A stretch of 62,863 bases of DNA from GCA-2732805 sp964516605 (GCA_964516605.1 CAZFAA010000002.1:1-62863), one strand, 5' to 3'; positions 9,123 to 17,210 are shown, numbered from the stretch's first letter. Translations and numbers: made by a program. The notes: generated by a model not told the origin, from the sequence alone.

Positions 9123-10301
9123 TCAAGCCAACATCCAAAAACTAAACATAGCCAGAGATGACATCACTAAAAAAATGATACTCAAAAACTGACCGCTGTT
9201 ATAGTGCAAAATGCTAATAATACTGGTTACCATCACCGCAGAAAAAACTTGAATAAATGAATACACGGCACTGGCAATACCGGCTTGCTTAGAAAAAGGG
9301 CCTAACGCACCGCTCATGCAATTTCCAAACAAGAAAGCAAGCGCAAAAAATGCTAGGCTTGATGGCACAATAAAATAAAACAGCTTTAATGGCAGCAATA
9401 GAGAAAACAGTAGTAATACAATTCCAGATAAAAATAACATGATCAAACCAATCTTAATCATACCAATACAACCTATTTTTTTAATACAACACGCATTCAC
9501 AATCGCACCTATAACAACAGCTCCCGTCACAAGCAGCGTGATATTGCCATTGAATTTTGCTGAATAATGCAAATCAATTTGAATAATAAACGGACTTATA
9601 GTAAAAAAAGCAATACCTGAACTGAATGCTGCCGTATTGCAAATTAAATAGCGGAAAAAAACTTTGCTTTTAAGCACAAATTTTGCGTTTTCAATCATGC
9701 TTTTTAATTTAAGGAAATCACGATGGTGCTGTTGATTGGTTTCAGGTTGAAAAAATAAAATGTATAAAAATATAAGCAATGCAAACACCATCAAAAATGC
9801 AAAATTACTGCGCCAGCCATAAGTATGCACTAAATATCCGCCCAAAGCCGGCGAAAAAGCCAAACTTAATTCAATAGCTATACCCAAAAATGAGGCCACA
9901 CGAGCCATAGCATGACCCTGATACGAATCACGCATTAACGCCCGCGATATGCAAATACAACCTGCAGCACCAATACCTTGTATAAATCTCCCCATCAATA
10001 ACACAGCAGCACTGGTCGCGACAGTGCATACGACACCACCCAAACTGAGAATAAATAATGCAATTAACACTATTTTTTTACGTCCAAAAGTATCTGAAAG
10101 TATCCCGAAAAATAAAGGCGAAATGCAATAACTGAGTAAAAAAACACTCATGGTTAATTGCACAGTCGAAATAGAAATGGCGAGCTGCTTCACCATGACA
10201 GGCATAGCCGGAACATGAATATCGATTGCAAAATTGGGGATAATAATAAGTAAAAAAAGAGTCACTAATACAAAAAAATTTTTTACAGCTAAATCATTCA
10301 T
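9123..10301 (-). CDS. MFS drug-resistance transporter, Bcr/CflA type
   Basis: 392 residues with ~12 hydrophobic segments. It carries the Bcr/CflA signature near TM1 (AIDIHVPAMPVM), the MFS loop motif GILSDTFGRKK between TM2 and TM3, and GRFIQGIGAAGCICISRALM in TM4-5, the drug:H+ antiporter pattern. The start ATG shares one base with the kdsB stop (TAATG), so translation is probably coupled to kdsB. Substrate unknown. A second cytidylyltransferase/MFS pair with the same overlap arrangement occurs at 52-54 kb. Confidence 0.85.
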   Translation of the reverse strand: MNDLAVKNFFVLVTLFLLIIIPNFAIDIHVPAMPVMVKQLAISISTVQLTMSVFLLSYCISPLFFGILSDTFGRKKIVLIALFILSLGGVVCTVATSAAVLLMGRFIQGIGAAGCICISRALMRDSYQGHAMARVASFLGIAIELSLAFSPALGGYLVHTYGWRSNFAFLMVFALLIFLYILFFQPETNQQHHRDFLKLKSMIENAKFVLKSKVFFRYLICNTAAFSSGIAFFTISPFIIQIDLHYSAKFNGNITLLVTGAVVIGAIVNACCIKKIGCIGMIKIGLIMLFLSGIVLLLFSLLLPLKLFYFIVPSSLAFFALAFLFGNCMSGALGPFSKQAGIASAVYSFIQVFSAVMVTSIISILHYNSGQFLSIIFLVMSSLAMFSFWMLA

Positions 10302-11056
10302 TAGCCTTCTACAATTTTTCGCACTTTATCTAAATCTTCTTGCGTATCAACACCCAGCATTAATGCTTTCTCAGCAACACTCATATGAATTTTATGACCA
10401 TTCCACAATACACGTAGTTGCTCCAATGATTCCAACGCCTCATATGGAGACTCTGTCCAATTGACATAATCCTTGAGCATGCTCACACGATACGCATACA
10501 ACCCAACATGACGAAAATAGTTTTCCGACAGATCAATTTTGCGAGTATTGTCCTGCAATCCAAGTTGCCATGGAATTGGTAAGCGTGAAAAATACATCGC
10601 AAAACTACGTCTATTTAAAACAACTTTGACAATACTAGGATTAAGCAAATCTGTTTTATCATGAATCGGCTGACAAATAGACGCCACTTTTGCCGTTTCA
10701 TGCTCACTTAAATCACGTGCGACCTGGTTAATCAAGGCCGGATCAATTAACGGTTCATCACCCTGAACATTAACAATAATATCATCATCTTCATACTCTA
10801 AAGCTTCAACAGCTTCTGAAAGACGTTCTGTACCCGACTGGTGTTCAGGCAACGTCATACACACACGCGCACCAAAACGCTCTGCGACTTCTGCAATCTC
10901 ATCACTGTCTGTTGCAATCACCACGGATTCAGCACCACTTTCTTGAGCACGTTCATACACATGTTGAATCATGGGCTTGCCTGCAATATCCAACAATGCC
11001 TTACCTGGTAGACGTGTACTCTCAAAGCGTGCGGGAATAATAACTCGAAATTCCAT
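10301..11056 (-). CDS. kdsB: 3-deoxy-manno-octulosonate cytidylyltransferase
   Basis: 251 residues, the usual KdsB length. It activates Kdo as CMP-Kdo for the lipid A inner core, in the cytoplasm. Visible motifs are the nucleotide-binding loop IPARFESTRLPGKAL, IATDSDEI, MTLPEHQSGTERLSEA, VNVQGDEPLI and the C-terminal VDTQEDLDKV. GGAG lies 6 nt before the ATG, inside the end of the upstream Trm112-like gene, so the two are translationally coupled. It works in the same pathway as lpxK and msbA at 42-45 kb. Confidence 0.97.
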   Translation of the reverse strand: MEFRVIIPARFESTRLPGKALLDIAGKPMIQHVYERAQESGAESVVIATDSDEIAEVAERFGARVCMTLPEHQSGTERLSEAVEALEYEDDDIIVNVQGDEPLIDPALINQVARDLSEHETAKVASICQPIHDKTDLLNPSIVKVVLNRRSFAMYFSRLPIPWQLGLQDNTRKIDLSENYFRHVGLYAYRVSMLKDYVNWTESPYEALESLEQLRVLWNGHKIHMSVAEKALMLGVDTQEDLDKVRKIVEG

Positions 11057-11057
11057 A

Positions 11058-11231
11058 CTAATCTCCTGTGCTCAGATCACGTGCCTCATCTGGCAACATG
11101 ACCGGAATGTTATCGCGAATGGGGTAAGCTAATTTATCAAATTTACAAATCAATTCTTTTTCATCTTTTTTATAAATTAATTTACCTTTACAGATCGGAC
11201 AAGCCAAAATACTCAACAATTCTGCGTCCAT
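11058..11231 (-). CDS. Trm112-like zinc-ribbon protein (YcaR family)
   Basis: 57 residues. It has the Trm112/UPF0434 pattern MDAELLSILACPICKGKL with one CxxC, followed by IPVMLPDEAR. Members are small helper proteins often encoded next to lpxK and kdsB. The eukaryotic homologue activates methyltransferases; the bacterial role is poorly defined. I start at ATG 11231, which has AGAGG upstream; longer frames run into the tRNA-Pro gene. The second CxxC is replaced by a single C (ELICKFDKL), as is common in this family. Confidence 0.9.
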   Translation of the reverse strand: MDAELLSILACPICKGKLIYKKDEKELICKFDKLAYPIRDNIPVMLPDEARDLSTGD

Positions 11232-11248
11232 TCGACACCTCTTAAAAT

Positions 11249-11325
11249 TGGTCGGGACGGCAGGATTTGAACCTGCGACCCCTTGCACCCCATGCAAGTA
11301 CGCTACCAGGCTGCGCTACGCCCCG
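11249..11325 (-). tRNA. tRNA-Pro(GGG)
   Basis: 77 nt including the encoded CCA. The acceptor arms CGGGGCG/CGTCCCG pair with one G-U. The anticodon stem CTTGC/GCAAG encloses loop ATGGGGT, giving anticodon GGG. The T-arm holds GGTTCAAATCC. It lies 17 bp before the Trm112-like gene, so it may be processed from the same transcript. Confidence 0.95.
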
Positions 11326-11442
11326 AAGAAAACAGCACTCTACCAGCAAATTAAACTTTATGGAATAGGTGTATTTAGAGCATTTGCCAGTGAAGATACA
11401 AATGAAAATAGATGAGACTACTTGACGACACTTCTGCAAAAT

Positions 11443-11805
11443 TTATTCTGTTTCAAGCTCGCGAATAACTTCTTGCAACCCAACCACTGCTTTATGCAAG
11501 GATTCGTGGTGTTTTTGCGCTTGAATCACACTGCCTGTTTTACTTGTTTCATCTGTCGTCAATTGCTGACGCGCACCTTCAATCGTATAACCTTGGTTAT
11601 ATAGTAAATCTTTAATAGAGCGAATCAAAACCACATCTTTACGCTGGTAATAACGCCTATTTCCACGTCTCTTGGATGGGCTTAACTGTGGAAATTCTTG
11701 CTCCCAGTAACGCAATACATGTGGTCTTAAATCACATAAACTCGCCACTTCACCGATCGTAAAATACAATTTATCTGGAATGGTCGGCAAATCACACTGC
11801 GCCAT
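11443..11805 (-). CDS. MerR-family regulator at the end of the pheT-ihfA operon
   Basis: 120 residues. The N-terminal MerR winged helix-turn-helix is clear (LYFTIGEVASLCDLRPHVLR, YWEQEFPQLSP, RRYYQRKDVVLIRSIKDLLY). It is followed by a short glutamine/glutamate-rich dimerisation helix. There is no C-terminal effector domain. It is the conserved short MerR-like protein that follows ihfA in many gammaproteobacteria. I start at ATG 11805, with GGAGG 8 nt upstream, so the gene overlaps the ihfA stop by 14 nt. Target and ligand unknown. Confidence 0.85.
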   Translation of the reverse strand: MAQCDLPTIPDKLYFTIGEVASLCDLRPHVLRYWEQEFPQLSPSKRRGNRRYYQRKDVVLIRSIKDLLYNQGYTIEGARQQLTTDETSKTGSVIQAQKHHESLHKAVVGLQEVIRELETE

Positions 11806-12127
11806 GAACACTGCCTCCATCACCGTCATTTAAAGAATGTGCTTTAAAATGTTCAACACGTGATTTGAGTTTATGGCCAGCACGGAAGGTTACAACACGG
11901 CGCGCAGAAATAGGAATCTCTTCACCCGTCTTGGGATTACGCCCTGGTCGTTCTTTTTTATCACGTAAATTAAAATTACCGAACCCAGATAATTTTACTA
12001 CCTCACCATTCTCAAGTGATTGCCGAATCTCTTCAAAAAAGAGCTCAACCAATTCTTTTGCTTCACGTTTATTCAATCCAAGCACATTAAATAAGTGCTC
12101 CGCGAGGTTTGCTTTAGTGAGTGCCAT
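11792..12127 (-). CDS. ihfA: Integration host factor subunit alpha
   Basis: 111 residues. HU/IHF fold with the alpha-type sequence MALTKANLAEHLFNVLGLNK, the beta-arm signature GFGNFNLRDKKERPGRNP and EEIPISARRVVTFRAGHKLK. It dimerises with IHF-beta to bend DNA, and IHF is the host factor known to assist type I CRISPR spacer integration. GAGGA for its start lies inside the end of pheT, with a gap of 2 nt. The C-terminus is ~10 residues longer than the E. coli protein (HSLNDGDGGSVHGAV). Confidence 0.97.
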   Translation of the reverse strand: MALTKANLAEHLFNVLGLNKREAKELVELFFEEIRQSLENGEVVKLSGFGNFNLRDKKERPGRNPKTGEEIPISARRVVTFRAGHKLKSRVEHFKAHSLNDGDGGSVHGAV

Positions 12128-12129
12128 CT

Positions 12130-14514
12130 CTACATCCTCAATGTTGCCTTAAGATTTTCCGTTAGAGCATTGATAATACTCTGAATGACAGAATTGATAT
12201 CTGCCTCTACAAGAGTGCGTGATGGGTCTTGAAAGGTCAACCCCAAAGCGATACTTTTTTTGCCTTTTTCAATAGCCTCACCCTGATACAGGTCAAAAAT
12301 TTGTATATTGGTTAATATATTGCCTGATTTATCCTCGATCACCTGGACAATATCCCGCACAGTCACCGCCTCATCAACCACCAGTGCTAAGTCGCGGCGT
12401 ACCGCAGGAAATTTAGAAACAGACTCATATTGAGTTTTTGTGTACGGCATCACAGCAGATAACTTTATCTGTAACAATAAAGGCGCCTGACGTAAATCCA
12501 ATTGCTGCGTCAAGGCTGGGTGCAGCACACCCATATACCCAACCAACTCTTCCCCAGAAAACAAGTCAGCAGACTGCATAGGATGTAATTGTGGTAACGT
12601 GCCAGACTCAAAACGCAACATAGCACCACGCGTCAATCCCATCAGCATTTCCAAATCACCCTTAAGATCAAAAAAATCGATGGGGCGTGATACGTCTGCC
12701 CACTGCAATGGCACAACACTACCAACCGCTAATAGTCCAAGATAAGGCTCTTGGATAACGGTATCGCCCTCTTTCCAAAAGCACAGCCCCATCTCAAATA
12801 GTTTTTGTCGTGACGCCTGGCGATTCTGATTGTATTGCATCGTCTGTAACAAGCCCGGCCACAAGCTGGTGCGCATCGCGCTCATATCACTGGCAATTGG
12901 ATTATGCACTAATATAGGCTGGCGTTGTGGCACAACGCGTTGTTGCAGTTCACGATCCACAAAACTGTAGGTCACAACTTCATGATAACCACGATCCACT
13001 AATAAATCGGCAATTCGTGATTCACTCACCTTCTCACCCACATATTCGTGAATCTTAAGAGGTGCCTGCAAATCACAAATCGGAATCGCATCATAACCAT
13101 AGATACGAGCAATTTCTTCGATTAAATCCACATCCAACGTCACATCAAAACGACAACTTGGCGCCGTAACACGCCACCCCCATTCTTCTACCGTGACGCG
13201 CATCTGTAATGCAGTCAAGATACGCAACACATCTTCATCGTTGATAGTGATACCAAGCAAACTCAAAATACGCTCACGCCGCAGCACAATCTCTCTAGCA
13301 GATGGCAAAGTTTTTTGATCGACAATTTCTAAAATTGGCCCAGCTTGACCACCACTGATATCCACTAATAACTGTGTAGCACGCTCTAATGCGTGCACTT
13401 GTAATGCATAATCCACACCACGTTCAAAACGATAACTGGCATCTGTTACCATACCTAAGCGACGCGCGGTTAAACCAATTGCAATGGGATCAAAAAAAGC
13501 ACTCTCAAGAAAAACATCTTGTGTTGCAGCACTCACACCTGAATCAAAGCCACCCATAATGCCGGCAATAGCTAGGGCATTTTGTTTATCTGCAATCACT
13601 AAATCAGATGTCCGTAACACAACAGTACGTTCATCCAACAAAGTTATTTGTTCATTGTCATGTGCTCTGCGCACAATCACTTCAGAGTCTATTTTTCCTA
13701 AATCAAACCCATGTAATGGCTGTCCTAATTCAAGCATCACATAATTACACACATCTACCACAGGATGAATACAGCGAATCCCTGATTGTGTTAGGCGTAA
13801 TGTTATAGCCAGTGGCGTCTTAGCGTGACTGTCGATCCCCTTAATCACACGTCCTGCATAACGCGGACACATAGCGGAATCCTCAACGCGCACGGGAATG
13901 GTGGCTGTGCAGCGCGATACCACAGGATTCATAACCTGCTCTTTGATTGGCATGCGATTCAATACACTCACTTCTCGAGCCATACCCTGAATACTGGCGC
14001 AGTCACCACGATTAGGCGTTAATGCAACATCAAAAATGCGATCATCAAGCTGCAAGTAATCACGAACATCAACACCTAACGGCGCATCACCAGGCAACTC
14101 CATAATACCTTTAGGCGTTGCGACTGGATCCTCTATACCTAATTCTCGAGCAGAACAAATCATGCCATGCGACGGCTCACCGCGTAATGTTGATTTTTTG
14201 ATTTTAAAATCACCAGGTAACACAGCACCCACGGTGGCTAACGCAATCTTAAGACCAACACGCACATTATCACCCCCACATACAATCGGGTGTAACGCAC
14301 CATCTCCTATATCGACTTTACAAACACTGAGCTTATCGGCATCCGGATGTTTAGCACATTCAATAATCTCACCCACGACCACACCACTAAATTCATCGGC
14401 ACACGGTGTCACAGACTCAACCTCAAGACCTGCCATAGTAAGCTGTTCTGCCAATTGCTCTGCGGTGATATCAGGATTAACCCATTGACGTAACCATTTT
14501 TCACTGAATTTCAT
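12130..14514 (-). CDS. pheT: Phenylalanyl-tRNA synthetase beta subunit
   Basis: 794 residues, full length. Domains in order: N-terminal MKFSEKWLRQWVNPDITAEQ; EMAP/OB tRNA-binding region (~40-150, GEIIECAKHPDADKLSVCKV); B3/B4 editing region (~210-380); B5 (~400-475); catalytic-like core (~480-690); and the C-terminal anticodon-binding FDX-ACB domain (~700-794, SKFPAVRRDLALVVDE). It forms an alpha2beta2 enzyme with PheS, from which it is separated by 8 nt. Confidence 0.97.
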   Translation of the reverse strand: MKFSEKWLRQWVNPDITAEQLAEQLTMAGLEVESVTPCADEFSGVVVGEIIECAKHPDADKLSVCKVDIGDGALHPIVCGGDNVRVGLKIALATVGAVLPGDFKIKKSTLRGEPSHGMICSARELGIEDPVATPKGIMELPGDAPLGVDVRDYLQLDDRIFDVALTPNRGDCASIQGMAREVSVLNRMPIKEQVMNPVVSRCTATIPVRVEDSAMCPRYAGRVIKGIDSHAKTPLAITLRLTQSGIRCIHPVVDVCNYVMLELGQPLHGFDLGKIDSEVIVRRAHDNEQITLLDERTVVLRTSDLVIADKQNALAIAGIMGGFDSGVSAATQDVFLESAFFDPIAIGLTARRLGMVTDASYRFERGVDYALQVHALERATQLLVDISGGQAGPILEIVDQKTLPSAREIVLRRERILSLLGITINDEDVLRILTALQMRVTVEEWGWRVTAPSCRFDVTLDVDLIEEIARIYGYDAIPICDLQAPLKIHEYVGEKVSESRIADLLVDRGYHEVVTYSFVDRELQQRVVPQRQPILVHNPIASDMSAMRTSLWPGLLQTMQYNQNRQASRQKLFEMGLCFWKEGDTVIQEPYLGLLAVGSVVPLQWADVSRPIDFFDLKGDLEMLMGLTRGAMLRFESGTLPQLHPMQSADLFSGEELVGYMGVLHPALTQQLDLRQAPLLLQIKLSAVMPYTKTQYESVSKFPAVRRDLALVVDEAVTVRDIVQVIEDKSGNILTNIQIFDLYQGEAIEKGKKSIALGLTFQDPSRTLVEADINSVIQSIINALTENLKATLRM

Positions 14515-14522
14515 AATTATTC

Positions 14523-15545
14523 TCAGATAAACTGCTGTAAAAATCGCTCATCATTTTCAAAGAGGAGGCGTAAATCATCAATGCCATACAATAACATTGC
14601 CAAGCGATCCAAACCCACACCGAAAGCAAAACCATTATAAACGCCGGAATCAATAGATACGCCTTGCAAGACACGCGGATGCACCATGCCACACCCTAAT
14701 ACTTCAAGCCAACCAGTCTGACTGCATACACGACACCCTTTGCCTTGACACAAATTGTGTTCGATATCCACTTCAGCTGATGGTTCTGTAAAAGGAAAAT
14801 ACGATGGCCGAAAGCGCAAGCGGATCTTTTCGCCAAAAAAAGCCGTAATAAACTGTTGCAGCATCCCTTTTAAATCAGCAAATGTGCAATGTTTTTCAAT
14901 AACCAAACCTTCAAGCTGATGAAACATTGGAGTATGCGTATGATCTGAATCACGCCGATACACACGCCCCATAGCAATCACACGCAGTGGTGCGCCATCA
15001 CGTTCCATCGTGCGAATCTGCACAGAAGAAGTGTGCGTGCGCAACACCAATCCTTGCTCACAGAAAAAAGTATCTTGCGATTGACGCGCTGGATGATGTG
15101 CTGGAATATTTAATGCTTCAAAATTATGATAATCGTCCTCAATTTCAGGACCTTGTTCGATAGCAAATCCTAATTTTTCAAAAATCTCTGCAACACGTCG
15201 CTTTACCAAGGTAACTGGGTGCAAACTACCCAGAGTGGGCCCACGACCCGGTAACGTAATATCTATTTTTTCTTGCGCTAATTTCGCAGTCAATATCGCT
15301 TGCGCAAATTGTTCTTGCTTTACAGTGAGCGCAGCGACCAAGGCATTTTTAGCATCATTAATTGCTTTACCAAAAGCGGGGCGTTCTTCTTGTGACAACG
15401 TACCCAAATTTTTCATGAGCTGCGTGAACTGCCCTTGCTTACCGAGATACTCGAGACGAATCTGCTCTAATGCTTTCACATCCGAAGCTAATTCTACAGA
15501 ACGCTGTGCGCACGCCAATATTTTATCAAGATCTGCTGCTAACAT
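14523..15545 (-). CDS. pheS: Phenylalanyl-tRNA synthetase alpha subunit
   Basis: 340 residues. N-terminal coiled-coil tRNA arm (~1-90), then the class II catalytic core with motif 1/2 sequences GPEIEDDYHNFEALNIPAHH, THTPMFHQLEGLVIE, RFRPSYFPFTEPSAEVDI and motif 3 GFAFGVGLDRLAML. An insertion with four cysteines (NLCQGKGCRVC) sits before WLEVLGCGMVHP, as in many PheS proteins outside the enterobacteria. The ATG follows a weak GAG. Immediately upstream is a long hairpin plus U-run that may attenuate the gene. Confidence 0.97.
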   Translation of the reverse strand: MLAADLDKILACAQRSVELASDVKALEQIRLEYLGKQGQFTQLMKNLGTLSQEERPAFGKAINDAKNALVAALTVKQEQFAQAILTAKLAQEKIDITLPGRGPTLGSLHPVTLVKRRVAEIFEKLGFAIEQGPEIEDDYHNFEALNIPAHHPARQSQDTFFCEQGLVLRTHTSSVQIRTMERDGAPLRVIAMGRVYRRDSDHTHTPMFHQLEGLVIEKHCTFADLKGMLQQFITAFFGEKIRLRFRPSYFPFTEPSAEVDIEHNLCQGKGCRVCSQTGWLEVLGCGMVHPRVLQGVSIDSGVYNGFAFGVGLDRLAMLLYGIDDLRLLFENDERFLQQFI

Positions 15546-15557
15546 TGATAACTCATT

Positions 15558-15679
15558 AAAAAAGATCCTTCCTTTTGTTTACGGCAAGGTAAGAACGGGG
15601 TTTCTCCCTGATCTTCCCGTCAGCAGTTCCGAACAAGGGCAACCCCTTTTAGACCCTCCCCTCGTAAACAGAGGGAAGG
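15558..15679 (-). terminator. pheS: Attenuator-like hairpin with U-run just before pheS
   Basis: On the minus strand the 17-base arms 15679-15663 and 15583-15567 pair at 15 of 17 positions (CCTTCCCTCTGTTTACG against CGTAAACAAAAGGAAGG). They enclose ~79 nt that hold a nested GGGGTT/AACCCC stem. The 3' arm is followed by ATCTTTTTT, and pheS starts 13 nt later. This is either the terminator of the rplT-side transcript or an attenuator of pheST, as known for E. coli pheST. No phenylalanine-rich leader peptide (pheM-like) could be found here, so the sensing mechanism would differ. Confidence 0.6.
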
Positions 15680-15718
15680 TATACGTTGCAATTGCCGAAG
15701 GTAATTGCTCTATTTAAA

Positions 15719-15796
15719 TTAAAGTGCTGCTTTTGCTGCCTCTGCTAACTTTGCAAAACCTTGCGGGTCGTGCACAGCAATATCAGCTAATACTTT
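15719..15796 (-). pseudogene. rplT: 3' end of a second, divergent rplT copy cut by the assembly gap
   Basis: Reading leftwards from the N run, the frame gives KVLADIAVHDPQGFAKLAEA followed by AKAAL and a stop. This is a normal L20 C-terminus. The complete rplT at 15884 ends KVLADLAVRDKAGFAKLAKQ plus ALQAV. The two share the first 15 bases (AAAGTATTAGCTGAT) and then diverge to ~70% identity. The rest of this copy, if it exists, is in the gap. It may be a true partial duplication or evidence of a scaffold join between different strains. Confidence 0.75.
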
Positions 15797-15806
15797 NNNN
15801 NNNNNN
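15797..15806. other. Assembly gap (10 N)
   Basis: Ten undetermined bases. A fixed-size run usually marks a scaffold join of unknown true length. Homologous but different rplT 3' ends lie on both sides, so contiguity here is unproven. Confidence 0.97.
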
Positions 15807-15877
15807 GTGTACCGGGTACACATGACAGCGGCAGGGAGAGTGACAGTGACTGTGTCAGAGGTACAATCACTGTCACT
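15807..15877. repeat. Inverted repeats at the contig end, downstream of rplT
   Basis: The contig begins with the hyphenated palindrome GTGTACC-G-GGTACAC (15807-15821). It is followed by AGTGACAGTGA (15839-15849) and TCACTGTCACT (15867-15877), a perfect 11-bp inverted repeat with a 17-nt loop. The repeat ends 7 bp from the rplT stop. There is no U-run in the rplT direction, so it is not a classical intrinsic terminator. Repetitive DNA of this kind is a plausible reason for the assembly break. Confidence 0.65.
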
Positions 15878-15883
15878 GATAAC

Positions 15884-16237
15884 TCACACTGCTTGCAAAG
15901 CCTGTTTTGCTAACTTCGCAAATCCTGCTTTATCGCGCACCGCTAAATCAGCTAATACTTTACGATCTAATTCAATCGCTGCTTTTTTCAGGCCATTAAT
16001 AAAACGGCTGTAGGACAAATCATGCAAGCGCGCTGCAGCATTAATACGCTGAACCCATAAAGCACGAAATTGACGCTTACGTTGGCGACGATCGCGATAG
16101 GCATATTGCGCCGCCTTAATAACCGCTTGCTTAGCTACTCGGAAAACACGACTGCGTGCTCCATAATAACCTTTTGCTGCTTTTAATATCTTCTTATGGC
16201 GTGCACGCGCTGTGACGCCTCTTTTTACTCTAGCCAT
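15884..16237 (-). CDS. rplT: 50S ribosomal protein L20
   Basis: 117 residues, normal length. It has the L20 sequence MARVKRGVTARARHKKILKA, YGARSRVFRVAKQAVIKAAQ and YRDRRQRKRQFRALWVQRIN. It binds 23S rRNA early in 50S assembly and in E. coli represses rpmI-rplT. The C-terminal 25 residues differ from the second partial copy across the gap. A strong hairpin lies just before its start. Confidence 0.97.
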   Translation of the reverse strand: MARVKRGVTARARHKKILKAAKGYYGARSRVFRVAKQAVIKAAQYAYRDRRQRKRQFRALWVQRINAAARLHDLSYSRFINGLKKAAIELDRKVLADLAVRDKAGFAKLAKQALQAV

Positions 16238-16255
16238 TTAAGTGACTCCGATTGC

Positions 16256-16288
16256 AGCACGGCGCATTCAAATAGAATGCACCGTGCT
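16256..16288 (-). promoter_or_regulatory. Stable hairpin in the rpmI-rplT intergenic region
   Basis: AGCACGG/CCGTGCT and GCATTC/GAATGC form a 13-bp stem with one internal mismatch and a 5-nt loop, located ~19 nt upstream of the rplT ATG. In E. coli, L20 binds structured mRNA around rpmI-rplT to repress translation, so an L20-responsive element is a reasonable inference. No U-run follows, which argues against termination. Confidence 0.5.
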
Positions 16289-16375
16289 TGGTTAGTTTAA
16301 AGTTGAAAGTTTAAAAGCTCAGAATTAGTCTCATTCGACAACGCGAAGCCTTCAACCTCTAACTCCCAAAAAAAT

Positions 16376-16573
16376 CTATTTCAATGCGAGCAAACGCTCT
16401 GCTTCAGACGTATTGGTTTTATCAAGGCCCACATTCGCTCTCAATTGAACCTTACGTTTAGTTGGTTTTTTAGTAAGAATATGCGCACGGTAAGCACGAC
16501 GACGCTTCAACCTACCGGTACCTGTTCTCTTAAAACGCTTCGCAGCGGCTTTATTCGTTTTTAGTTTTGGCAT
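16376..16573 (-). CDS. rpmI: 50S ribosomal protein L35
   Basis: 65 residues. Typical L35: MPKLKTNKAAAKRFKRTGTG, then RRRAYRAHILTKKPTKRKVQ. It is highly basic, lies 49 nt after infC and is separated from rplT by a 138-nt structured intergenic region, as in the canonical infC-rpmI-rplT operon. Confidence 0.97.
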   Translation of the reverse strand: MPKLKTNKAAAKRFKRTGTGRLKRRRAYRAHILTKKPTKRKVQLRANVGLDKTNTSEAERLLALK

Positions 16574-16622
16574 TTTAGTGTCCTATTTTTGTATCGCTAT
16601 CCCAAATGAGAAAGCCGATTAA

Positions 16623-17192
16623 CTACTCTATTTCTTCATCTTCTACAGTAGATTTACTGATTGGCGCATTCGCTGCAACTTTACCTGCCAATGCCACCAC
16701 CATCGTCATCTGACGCCCTTCTAGTTTAGGCTCTTGCTCTACAATCAAACCCTCGGGGAGATCTTTTTTAACACGTTGCAAGAGATCCAATCCTAATTCA
16801 CGATGTTGCATCTCACGACCACGAAAACGTAAACTGACCTTAACTTTATCACCACGCTCTAAAAAGCCGATGATTTTACGGACCTTAACATTGTAATCAC
16901 CTACATCGGTGGCAGGTCTAAATTTTACTTCTTTAACATGGACTTGTTTTTGCTTTTTCTTTGCAGCATTCAGCTTTTTACTCTGATCAAATATATATTT
17001 ACCGTAATCCATAATGCGACATACTGGTGGTTTTGCTGTCGGTGAAATCTCGACAAGATCCAATCCAGCATTTTGTGCCCTACGTATTGCATCTAATGTC
17101 GCCATTACCCCCACTTGTTGACCGTCGCTATCAATTAACCGCACCTCAGGTACGCGAATCTGGCCATTCATTCTTGTCTTTTTAGGTCTAAT
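16623..17192 (-). CDS. infC: Translation initiation factor IF-3, AUU start
   Basis: 189 residues if begun at ATT 17192. IF3-N region RMNGQIRVPEVRLIDSDG, then LVEISPTAKPPVCRIMDYGK, and the IF3-C domain VKEVKFRPATDVGDYNVKVR with LRFRGREMQHRELGLDLL. An internal ATG at 17171 would delete the basic leader that precedes NGQIR. The upstream ATT (encoding MRPKKTRMNGQ...) sits 8 nt after GGGAG. The non-canonical AUU start is the known autoregulatory device of infC, since IF-3 itself rejects AUU starts. The gene is 18 nt downstream of thrS. Confidence 0.95.
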   Translation of the reverse strand: MRPKKTRMNGQIRVPEVRLIDSDGQQVGVMATLDAIRRAQNAGLDLVEISPTAKPPVCRIMDYGKYIFDQSKKLNAAKKKQKQVHVKEVKFRPATDVGDYNVKVRKIIGFLERGDKVKVSLRFRGREMQHRELGLDLLQRVKKDLPEGLIVEQEPKLEGRQMTMVVALAGKVAANAPISKSTVEDEEIE

Positions 17193-17210
17193 GCTATCAT
17201 CTCCCAGTTA

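Noticed and set aside
11242..11439. A 65-residue minus-strand frame over the tRNA-Pro gene
   Set aside because: It reads through a convincing tRNA and has no family resemblance.
15546..15720. A pheM-like leader peptide before pheS
   Set aside because: No short frame with a run of Phe codons and a ribosome site could be found; only the hairpin is supported.
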